NCBI RefSeq assembly: GCF_900177815.1
Contig: NZ_FXAZ01000002.1
Span: 248,001 to 312,000 of the forward strand
Source: Paenibacillus aquistagni
Lineage (GTDB): Bacteria; Bacillota; Bacilli; Paenibacillales; Paenibacillaceae
Direction: 5' to 3'
DNA length: 64,000 nt
Both the position numbers and the translations under genes were made by a program. Below the pieces are notes generated by a model. The model was not told where the DNA came from and searched no databases. It saw only the letters and a program-made list of their open reading frames with translations. Shown piece by piece: positions 45,678 to 52,350 of this stretch (position 1 is its first letter; every line of letters starts with the position of its first letter).

Positions 45678-46433
45678 TTAGGCAGGGTCCAGCTGCGTCA
45701 GGATCATCGGACCATCTGCAGTAATGGCAAGCGTATGCTCGTATTGTGCAGACAAGCCGCCGTCCTTCGTACGCGCTGTCCATCCATCTGGATCACGCTT
45801 GCTTTGCCATACGCCAGTGTTCAGCATTGGCTCGATCGTGATGACCATGCCTTCCTTCAAGCGAGTTCCTTTGCCTGCAGGACCATAGTGAAGCACCTGC
45901 GGATCCTCATGCATATCTTGACCGATGCCGTGACCGACGAACTCGCGAACCACCGAGAAGCCTTCTGCTTCAGCATGGCCTTGAATAGCATGAGCAACAT
46001 CGCCAAGACGATTGCCGACTACCGCCTGTTCAATGCCGCGAATGAGCGACTCTTCTGTTACTTTCAACAGCTTCGCTGCTTCTTCTGAGATATCGCCAAC
46101 TGCATAGGACCATGCAGAGTCAGCAAGCCAGCCATCCTTATTGACCACCATATCAATCGTTACAATATCTCCATCCTTCAGCACATAGTCTGACGGAAAG
46201 CCATGACATATCACATCATTTACAGAGGCACAAGTTGCATAAGGATACCCCATGTATCCCTTTTGTTCCGGAGTAGCACCGTTTTCCTTCAAGAAACGCT
46301 CTACGAAGCGGTCAATCTCCATCGTCGTAATGCCGGGCTTGATCATGCTCTTGATTTGTTGATGACAGCGAGCCAGGATCTGTCCAGCCGCTTTCATTTT
46401 CAAGATTTCCTCTTTGCTCTTCAAAATAATCAT
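45678..46433 (-). CDS. map: type I methionine aminopeptidase
   Basis: 251-residue metalloenzyme that removes N-terminal Met from new proteins. Metal ligands: Asp in VTIDMVVNKDGWLADSA, His in FVGHGIGQDMHEDP, Glu in ITIEPML, and the last Glu in SAQYEHTLAIT; the substrate His is in VICHGFP. It stands alone rather than in the ribosomal-protein operon, and its length and setting resemble the second B. subtilis enzyme (YflG/MapB), so a housekeeping copy may exist elsewhere. ATG 46433 follows GAGGAGG. Confidence 0.95.
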   Translation of the reverse strand: MIILKSKEEILKMKAAGQILARCHQQIKSMIKPGITTMEIDRFVERFLKENGATPEQKGYMGYPYATCASVNDVICHGFPSDYVLKDGDIVTIDMVVNKDGWLADSAWSYAVGDISEEAAKLLKVTEESLIRGIEQAVVGNRLGDVAHAIQGHAEAEGFSVVREFVGHGIGQDMHEDPQVLHYGPAGKGTRLKEGMVITIEPMLNTGVWQSKRDPDGWTARTKDGGLSAQYEHTLAITADGPMILTQLDPA

Positions 46434-46537
46434 TGCCTAAATCCTCCTCATCCGATTGCCAACTGACTGCTTCTACTTTCATCTTCTACAGATTACGCTA
46501 GTTCAACACGAAAAGAATGAAAAATCATGCACAGAAA

Positions 46538-46565
46538 TAAAAAAAAGCCTTGAAGTTCAAGACTT
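46538..46565 (-). terminator. terminator of the tRNA-Glu-Lys-Leu group
   Basis: Minus-strand AAGTCTTGA-ACT-TCAAGGCTT followed by a run of T, 19 bases after the tRNA-Leu 3' end. Confidence 0.85.
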
Positions 46566-46584
46566 GTTACGTTCAAAGGAGTTA

Positions 46585-46670
46585 TGGTGCGGTAGAGAGG
46601 ACTCGAACCTCCACGGGCATACGCCCACTACCCCCTCAAGATAGCGTGTCTGCCATTCCACCACTACCGC
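46585..46670 (-). tRNA. tRNA-Leu (anticodon GAG)
   Basis: 86 bases with encoded CCA. Identical to the copy at 30996 except for one base in the variable arm. Anticodon loop TTGAGGG. Last tRNA of a three-gene group. Confidence 0.96.
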
Positions 46671-46714
46671 ACATTTATGACAAGATGACCAAGCATCTCT
46701 CCTAAGAATAAAAC

Positions 46715-46790
46715 TGGTGAGCCATGAAGGACTCGAACCTTCGACACCCTGATTAAAAGTCAGGTGCTCTACCAACTGAGCTAATGGCTC
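46715..46790 (-). tRNA. tRNA-Lys (anticodon TTT)
   Basis: 76 bases with encoded CCA. Anticodon loop CTTTTAA between GACCTGA-type stems; acceptor GAGCCAT/ATGGCTC. Confidence 0.97.
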
Positions 46791-46847
46791 ATGATGTTCG
46801 CATTAATAGCGCCACACTTACACTCTCAGTTGGAAACAAAGCATAAG

Positions 46848-46922
46848 TGGTGACCCGTAGGGGATTCGAACCCCTGTTACCTCCGTGAAAGGGAGGTGTC
46901 TTAACCCCTTGACCAACGGGCC
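46848..46922 (-). tRNA. tRNA-Glu (anticodon TTC)
   Basis: 75 bases with encoded CCA. Anticodon loop CTTTCAC; acceptor GGCCCGT/ACGGGTC with one G-T pair. First tRNA of the group. Confidence 0.97.
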
Positions 46923-47103
46923 ACATAATCAATCTTCAATGTCGCTGCGTCAGCAACAATTAAGAGTATAGCAAACGCAAAAGAAGTTGACAAGCCCTTT
47001 TTTCTAAAAAACAGCCTTGAAATCTTAACCAACTTATAAGGCTTATTTTCGATCATAACGAGGTCCGTTCTAGCTTATCCCGAACCCCGTTACTTCATGC
47101 ATT

Positions 47104-48492
47104 TTACAGCAAGTATTGCAAGAACACCGTAGCGGTTCCAAAGTACACGGTCAACGAGAATATGTCATTAAGCGTTGTAATTAGAGGCCCCGAAGCAACC
47201 GCTGGGTCAAGCTTTAATTTGTATAAGACGACGGGAATAACGGTTCCAGCCATCGTACCAATAATGATGGTTAGGAATAAGGAGAAGCCCACCACAAGTC
47301 CCAAGGGAAAGCTACCCTGCCAGATGCCTGCGATCAGCGCAATGCTTATGCCGCAGGTAACGCCAATCATAAGACCAACACGAAGCTCGCGCCACATCAG
47401 ATTGGCAATCGTCTTCCCATCCAGATGGCGATAGGAGCCGAGCCCGCGAATGACGACAGCAAGCGATTGTGTCCCTGTATTCCCTGTCATCCCGGCGATC
47501 ATCGGCATAAAGAAGATAAGCGCAACGACCTGGCTAAGCGTATTCTCAAACTGGCTCATAATCGTGCCTGATACAAGTCCTAAGAATAAGAGCATGATCA
47601 GCCAAGGTAGTCGTCTTCTAGCTGCCACGATGGCTGGCGTGCGAAAATCAATCGTTTTATCTGTCGCGCTAAGCTTATTAATATCCTCGTTCGCTTCTTC
47701 CCGCAGGACGTCGAGTACGTCATCGAATGTGACGACCCCAATAAGATGTCCATTTGCGTCCACAACAGGAAGCGATACCAGGTCATACTTTTCAAACAGA
47801 TGCGCAACCTCTTCCTGGTCCGTCTCTGCTGTAACCGAGATGACCTTCTCCTGCATGAGATTCGTCACGATCTCTGTCTCAGAAGCAAGCACTAGATCAC
47901 GATACGTAAGCAAACCAATCAGCGTCTTCGCTTCGTTGACGACATACAAATACTGAACATCATTCGTAAGCTCTGCAAACTGTTTGACCTTCTCTACCGC
48001 ATCACGCACGGTAAAGCTTTCCTTGAACCAAACGTAGCGATTCGTCATGATACCGCCGGCCGTCTCGCTGCCATAGGTCATGAGTTCCTGTACATTTGCT
48101 CGTTCTTTCGCTTCCATGATGGAGAGCATATACGCCTGAATCTCGTCTGGAACCTCTGCCATCATATCGGCCAAGTCATCATTATCCATTCGGTTCAGGA
48201 CTTGCGCGGCGCGAACCTTGCCCAGCATGTACAAAGCTTCGATCTGAGCTTCTGGTTCAAGCTCGCTTATGGCATCTGCCAAAGGCTCGATATCAAGCAG
48301 TTCCAAATACGTCGATCGAACATCTTCTTTGAGCTCCTTGAACATAACGGCAAGGTCATAAGGTTCCCAATCCTCGAATTGCATTCGCAGCTGATTCGCA
48401 TCGCCTTGTCTAATTTTTCGCTCCACTTCATAGGAGAGCTCCTTCAAATGCTGCTCCCGAGTACGCTTTCGGCGTGTTTCCATCTCTGTCAT
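47104..48492 (-). CDS. mgtE: magnesium transporter/channel MgtE
   Basis: 462-residue magnesium channel. The N-terminal superhelical domain (about 20-130), two CBS domains (about 135-255) with the linking plug helix, and five C-terminal membrane segments (about 285-460) match MgtE. TGNTGTQSLAVVIRGL near residue 345 is part of the selectivity region. The cytoplasmic domains sense intracellular magnesium and close the pore. ATG 48492 follows AGAAGG; the GTG at 48501 is too close to it. No M-box riboswitch was found, but a hairpin with a T tract lies in the leader. Confidence 0.95.
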   Translation of the reverse strand: MTEMETRRKRTREQHLKELSYEVERKIRQGDANQLRMQFEDWEPYDLAVMFKELKEDVRSTYLELLDIEPLADAISELEPEAQIEALYMLGKVRAAQVLNRMDNDDLADMMAEVPDEIQAYMLSIMEAKERANVQELMTYGSETAGGIMTNRYVWFKESFTVRDAVEKVKQFAELTNDVQYLYVVNEAKTLIGLLTYRDLVLASETEIVTNLMQEKVISVTAETDQEEVAHLFEKYDLVSLPVVDANGHLIGVVTFDDVLDVLREEANEDINKLSATDKTIDFRTPAIVAARRRLPWLIMLLFLGLVSGTIMSQFENTLSQVVALIFFMPMIAGMTGNTGTQSLAVVIRGLGSYRHLDGKTIANLMWRELRVGLMIGVTCGISIALIAGIWQGSFPLGLVVGFSLFLTIIIGTMAGTVIPVVLYKLKLDPAVASGPLITTLNDIFSLTVYFGTATVFLQYLL

Positions 48493-48609
48493 TCCGATCA
48501 CCTTCTACCCATTTCTGTTTACCCTTCTTTTTCCAGATACACCTGCCTTTTCAGCATTCCATCCAAGTTGCACCAACTATATTATCATAGGAAGAATTAA
48601 ACCTCATGA

Positions 48610-48683
48610 GGAAAAAAGAACCACGACTATTCCCGTCGCCTTGACATGTTCAACATGTTGTACTCCGTTATAGTGTGGTTCTT
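48610..48683 (-). terminator. long hairpin with T tract upstream of mgtE
   Basis: AAGAACCAC (48616-48624) pairs with GTGGTTCTT (48675-48683); ACTAT/ATAGT and ACATGTT/AACATGT extend the stem, and the minus strand continues TTTTTT. It is about 120 bases before mgtE and 45 bases beyond the tRNA-Ser terminator, so it may be a leader attenuator or a second terminator. Confidence 0.55.
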
Positions 48684-48723
48684 CATACGCTAAGCCATCC
48701 ATTAAAAAACTGCCGATAAAAAA

Positions 48724-48744
48724 CAAAAAATCCCTTGCGGGATT
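48724..48744 (-). terminator. terminator of the tRNA-Asn-Ser pair
   Basis: AATCCC-GCAA-GGGATT on the minus strand, followed by TTTTTTG, 21 bases after the tRNA-Ser 3' end. Confidence 0.8.
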
Positions 48745-48765
48745 ATGAGAAAAGATAAAGTTAAA

Positions 48766-48854
48766 TGGCGGAGAAAGGGGGATTCGAACCCCCGCGGCTG
48801 TTACACCCTAACGCTTTAGCAAAGCGCCCCCTTCGGCCTCTTGGGTATCTCTCC
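48766..48854 (-). tRNA. tRNA-Ser (anticodon GCT)
   Basis: 89-base class II tRNA with encoded CCA. Anticodon loop TTGCTAA between GCGCT and AGCGT; variable arm present; acceptor GGAGAGA/TTTCTCC. Confidence 0.96.
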
Positions 48855-48858
48855 GTAG

Positions 48859-48934
48859 TGGCTCCCCGAACAGGACTCGAACCTGTGACAACTCGATTAA
48901 CAGTCGAGTGCTCTACCAACTGAGCTATCAGGGA
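48859..48934 (-). tRNA. tRNA-Asn (anticodon GTT)
   Basis: 76 bases with encoded CCA. Anticodon loop CTGTTAA; acceptor TCCCTGA/TCGGGGA. It is four bases from tRNA-Ser, so the pair is co-transcribed. Confidence 0.97.
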
Positions 48935-49105
48935 ATAACATAAACTAATGTAACATGTACAACATTGGATGTCAAGGCATATATTCTTTTTTATGAAAGC
49001 GGCATCTATGCAGCAGCGAAGCGGCAATGATCCACCCGCCTGCTGCATCAACTCTAATCTACTCCGAGTCTTGCAATGCCATGCTACAGCTGGACAAATG
49101 TAGCG

Positions 49106-49927
49106 TTAAGCTTCAGCCTGCTGATCATACCAGCGGGCTAGCGTTACAATTAAAGCCCCCATTCGCTCTTCTTCTGGCACTAGGATTCGCTCAACCCCTT
49201 CATCTAACAGCGCTGCTGCCGTAACTCTGCCCACAGCTGCCGCTAGGGTGCGATTCTGGAAGACTTCTCTTAGTGCGTGATCAAGCCCTTCTTCCTTCGC
49301 ATATTCGAACAAGAAGCGCGCCTGAGGGGCACTCGTTAGCGCAACCGCATCAATTCGAGAGGAGAGCAGCTCATCCAGCAGCACCTGAAGATCCTCACGT
49401 GAAGGCGGAATATGCCGATAAGGCATCAATTCAAGGCACACTGCACCCGCTTCCTCCATAAAGCCGACCAGCTTCGGCGCCGGATCTCCATGAAGCTGAA
49501 GCGATACATGAAGCCCATTCCAATCCATACTCAGGGCCTGAAGCACTCGGATAAGCCCTAATGTAGAACCATCATCATCACGCGCTTCAGGCGTGAGCCC
49601 AAGCTTGCGCAGCGCATTAACCGTCTTGTATCCGCGAGCGGCATGCTTGGCAGCAGCAAGCTTAGCCAGCAGCGCTTCTTTCTTGCCGCTGAGCTCCGCT
49701 GCTTCCACAAGCTTATTTACCCCCATCCCCGTGGTCCATACTGCCCAATCGAGCGGCTGATGAATCAACTTGTCCACCTCAGACTCCAGATGTTCAAAGC
49801 CCTCGAACATGGTGCCCTGCGCCTGACGGACCAGCGGAATTCCACCTTGCTTCTCAATAAGGATGCTCATTTTCTTTGCTTTTCTTGGACCTGTAATCGC
49901 AATTACTTTCCCCTCTAGCTTAGCCAT
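49106..49927 (-). CDS. hemD: uroporphyrinogen-III synthase (HEM4 domain)
   Basis: 273-residue protein with a HemD fold. KVIAITGPRKAKKMS and WAVWTTGMGVNKLVEA are the N-terminal pattern, DAVALTSAPQARFLFE the second-domain hallmark (usually SxxT/S near substrate), and AAVGRVTAAALLDEGV the C-terminal one. HemD closes the tetrapyrrole ring. It is outside any hemACBL operon, so it may be a second, specialised copy, for example for siroheme or B12 synthesis. ATG 49927 follows GGAGG and overlaps the stop of a small ORF. Confidence 0.85.
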   Translation of the reverse strand: MAKLEGKVIAITGPRKAKKMSILIEKQGGIPLVRQAQGTMFEGFEHLESEVDKLIHQPLDWAVWTTGMGVNKLVEAAELSGKKEALLAKLAAAKHAARGYKTVNALRKLGLTPEARDDDGSTLGLIRVLQALSMDWNGLHVSLQLHGDPAPKLVGFMEEAGAVCLELMPYRHIPPSREDLQVLLDELLSSRIDAVALTSAPQARFLFEYAKEEGLDHALREVFQNRTLAAAVGRVTAAALLDEGVERILVPEEERMGALIVTLARWYDQQAEA

Positions 49928-50073
49928 CAATTTGCCTCCTGCTCCTCTAATATTTTCATGAACCCTGCCAGTGCTTCATGCTGAGCTGCTTGAGGTGTCT
50001 GTAGAGCTGGAGGGTTTGGTATCATGCTTGGTATCATGCTTGGTATCTGCTTGTCACATGCTTGCATCCGCAT
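49927..50073 (-). CDS. small ORF coupled to hemD, with in-frame IPSM repeats
   Basis: 48-codon frame that ends in TGATG, one base overlapping the hemD start. It contains the tetrapeptide IPSM twice, followed by IPNP, encoded by the 12-bp tandem repeat at 50017-50051, and ends in KILEEQEAN. A clear ribosome site is lacking at ATG 50073 (or 50067). The termination-reinitiation arrangement suggests translation, but a chance frame is possible. No family recognised. Confidence 0.35.
   Translation of the reverse strand: MRMQACDKQIPSMIPSMIPNPPALQTPQAAQHEALAGFMKILEEQEAN
50017..50051. repeat. 12-bp tandem repeat, nearly three units
   Basis: TGGTATCATGCT twice (50017-50028, 50029-50040), then TGGTATC-TGCT (50041-50051, one base missing). 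It lies in the small ORF upstream of hemD. Confidence 0.9.
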
Positions 50074-50140
50074 CGGCTATACATTTGATCATTCGATATA
50101 GATACAAAGAATACATCCATTACGATAAGTCCAGCTGTTT

Positions 50141-50644
50141 TCAAGATGTGCCTTCAGGTTGTGTCTCTGACGGCAGGAGTTCCAATCTTAACTTGCCGCG
50201 GCATTTCCCGCACACATATTTCCTAATATCTACTTTACGCTTTCGAAGATACTGCTGTCCACAACTGTGACAGCGCAGCCGATATCGGTATGGCTCCGTA
50301 CGCGGCTTGCTGATAGCAGGCAAGCTTTTGCAGTATCTAGATCCGCCAACTCTGGCCAGCAATGCCTTGAAATCAGCATCTTGATGCTTGTAACCTCGCT
50401 TTGCCAGATGAAGATGGTAATGGCACAGCTCATGCTTAATAATGCGCTCTACCTCTTCCGCCCCATTTTGAACATACTGCTTCGGATTGATCTCAATATC
50501 ATGAGACTTGAGCAAGTATCGTCCGCCAGTGGAGGACAACCGATGGTTCCAGCGTGCCTGATGACGAAATGGAGTGCCAAAATCACGCAATGACACCTGC
50601 TCAATCCATTGCTGCAAATACGTATTGGTTAATTCAGCTTCCAT
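50141..50644 (-). CDS. sprT: SprT-like zinc metallopeptidase-family protein
   Basis: 167-residue protein of the SprT/YdcK family. HELCHYHLH near residue 68 is the HExxH zinc motif, and the C-terminus has a zinc ribbon CHSCGQQY...CGKCRGKL. The eukaryotic relative Spartan cleaves DNA-protein crosslinks; the bacterial role is unknown. ATG 50644 follows GGAGAGGAG. Its closeness to cmpA and tex matches the Bacillus ydcK neighbourhood. Confidence 0.92.
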   Translation of the reverse strand: MEAELTNTYLQQWIEQVSLRDFGTPFRHQARWNHRLSSTGGRYLLKSHDIEINPKQYVQNGAEEVERIIKHELCHYHLHLAKRGYKHQDADFKALLARVGGSRYCKSLPAISKPRTEPYRYRLRCHSCGQQYLRKRKVDIRKYVCGKCRGKLRLELLPSETQPEGTS

Positions 50645-50766
50645 TCTCCTCTCCCTTTCCGGACCTGCCGCGTCTCCTTATGAAAACCATGCAATCTACT
50701 TGAATTTGTACTTGAAGTCCTTTACACTGTCAAGAGAAAATGATGACCGATGAAGGAGAGAGAACC

Positions 50767-51123
50767 ATGCCGAAGATGCGCTACCTCGTGTTCCAACAGG
50801 AATCCAGGCTGGAATTTGTCGAGATGCCAGCAGATTATGCGTATCAATTAAGCGCGCTCAATCTGCGATTGAATAAAGAAATCAGCAAGCTGACAGCTGC
50901 TAATGTGCCGAAGCTTCCAGTCGCTGTAGCCGAATGCGACCAGCTTGAGCTGCTCCGCGAGGAAGATCAGATCGTGAGCGGCATCGCTTACTTGAATCAG
51001 TTGGAGAAGAGCTTTGCTGCCATTCAGGAGAAAGAGTATCCGTTGATCTCGCTTCTTACCGAAATTCGAGCACTGGAAGCACAGCTTGAGCAATGGTATG
51101 AAGAAGAGGCATTGCTGTCCTAG
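50767..51123 (+). CDS. hypothetical protein, 118 residues
   Basis: Soluble, acidic, largely helical protein with possible coiled coils (about 30-45 and 75-110). I do not recognise the family. ATG 50767 has GAAGGAGA upstream; a frame to 50740 has no site. A rho-independent terminator follows 81 bases after the stop, so it is probably a genuine single-gene unit. Confidence 0.65.
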   Translation: MPKMRYLVFQQESRLEFVEMPADYAYQLSALNLRLNKEISKLTAANVPKLPVAVAECDQLELLREEDQIVSGIAYLNQLEKSFAAIQEKEYPLISLLTEIRALEAQLEQWYEEEALLS

Positions 51124-51204
51124 CCTTCTTCACCTCTTTTCAGCTAAATTGCTTTATCCTTCTCCTTTGGGATGAGCACCGACGTACGGAACATATTAGC
51201 CGTT

Positions 51205-51240
51205 AACCCGACTCACGCGTTTAGTGGGCCGGGTTTTTAT
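51205..51240 (+). terminator. terminator after the 118-residue protein gene
   Basis: AACCCG-CTCAC...GTGGG-CGGGTT with one mismatch, followed by TTTTATTTAT. Confidence 0.85.
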
Positions 51241-51379
51241 TTATGTTCTTCGCCATCCTTCATATCCATCTGAGATGGACCTGCACCAATTTGCACGATT
51301 GCCCATAAGATAGCCGTACAACGGGAAATGAAGTAGTGTCATGCTCCCCACAGATAACTTCCACAAGGGAGGCTATCCT

Positions 51380-51499
51380 ATGCCGCAATGGTTGAGTAAT
51401 CAATTAATGAGGGCTTTTCAAAAAAAGGATCGTCGTCAGATCAAGCTGCTGAATGAGTGCTGGTTTTTTTACCGTTCGAATCCACAAACGCGCAGTTAA
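51380..51499 (+). CDS. cmpA: cortex morphogenetic protein CmpA
   Basis: 39-residue protein with the CmpA pattern: MPQWLSNQLMRAF, then KKDRRQIKLLNECWFFYR. In B. subtilis this short sporulation protein acts with ClpXP in quality control of spore-coat and cortex assembly and is made in the mother cell under SigE. AAGGGAGG lies 7 bases upstream. It is next to sprT and tex, as in Bacillus. No clear SigE promoter was identified upstream. The gene is too short for routine ORF calling. Confidence 0.93.
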   Translation: MPQWLSNQLMRAFQKKDRRQIKLLNECWFFYRSNPQTRS

Positions 51500-51860
51500 A
51501 TGCAAGAAGCGGTTACGTCAAGCAATCGCCTACTTTCGGTTGCGCTGAAGCGGTAATATCGTGCATCGCGAACTTGCATATGCCGGCTGCAAAAGGAACC
51601 GAAATGAACAACCATGGTCCCGAGAATCCTTCGTGATATCCCGGGATTCTGCACTCTAATAAAGGGACAAGCTGTGCATACGGCCTGCTTCGGCCTTTTG
51701 ACTTAAGGCTCTATTCATACTCAACATCCTAAGATAAACATCGAACGAGGCTTACTGTTGAGGAAGCTGGCTTCAACAAGCATATTCATGATAACGATCG
51801 TCTTGTATACCCTAATGTTTTATCGCTATCATTACATAACAAAATAAACCCAGAATTGAC
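51500..51860. other. intergenic region, 360 bases, two small hairpins
   Basis: A hairpin GAATCC...GGGATTC lies at about 51634-51654 and GGCC-TGCTTC-GGCC followed by TTTTG at 51692-51708; the latter could terminate cmpA transcription. No coding frame with a ribosome site was found. Confidence 0.4.
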
Positions 51861-52169
51861 TTATCTGGGTCTCTTCCGCACCCTTCTTCTTGGCCTTCCC
51901 CGAGTACTGGATATGACCAGAGGAAGCGCCAATCCGTCATCTTCCTCCCCTTCTCCCTCCTCACTTTCCTCCCGAGCCTTCAATAAAGAAAGAAGCGCAA
52001 ACACGTCAGCTGCTACTGCCAAGAAAGCCGCGATGATTTCCAAATCATCAGACTGTATGCCTTCCGTTTGCGCAAGCGAGTTTTGATTTTGGCTGCTTTT
52101 CTCTTTGTTGCTGCTGGCTGTGCTCTTGCGGCGCGAACGTTTGGAACGATCCGATCTTCTTTTCGGCAT
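51861..52169 (-). CDS. hypothetical protein, 102 residues
   Basis: Protein with a very basic Ser/Lys/Arg N-terminus (about 1-35), a helical hydrophobic middle (EIIAAFLAVAADVFALLSLL, about 44-63), an acidic stretch, and an Arg-rich C-terminus. I know no function. AAAGGGGGAG precedes ATG 52169, so it is probably translated. It lies between cmpA and tex. Confidence 0.6.
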   Translation of the reverse strand: MPKRRSDRSKRSRRKSTASSNKEKSSQNQNSLAQTEGIQSDDLEIIAAFLAVAADVFALLSLLKAREESEEGEGEEDDGLALPLVISSTRGRPRRRVRKRPR

Positions 52170-52271
52170 TCACACTCCCCCTTTCTTATGACTCAAGGGA
52201 TTTTTGCCCATTTGTATTACAGTATGATATCCATGCTGTTGCGGGCAGGGCGAGCGCCTAGTTCCGTACAC

Positions 52272-52306
52272 ATAAAAACAGGCTGCGCCATTTGGCGCAG
52301 CCTGTT
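52272..52306 (-). terminator. terminator after tex
   Basis: AACAGGCTGCGCC...GGCGCAGCCTGTT perfect 13-bp stem; the minus strand continues TTTTTATG. 45 bases after the tex stop. Confidence 0.92.
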
Positions 52307-52350
52307 AGCCCATTGTTTCATTCACGCAGCAGACCACAATTTCTTAGAGC

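Noticed and set aside
48502-48690. M-box (magnesium) riboswitch before mgtE
   Set aside because: No match to the conserved M-box core could be found; only a hairpin with a T tract is seen.
50017-50051. CRISPR array
   Set aside because: Units are 12 bp and directly adjacent without spacers. No cas genes are present in the window.
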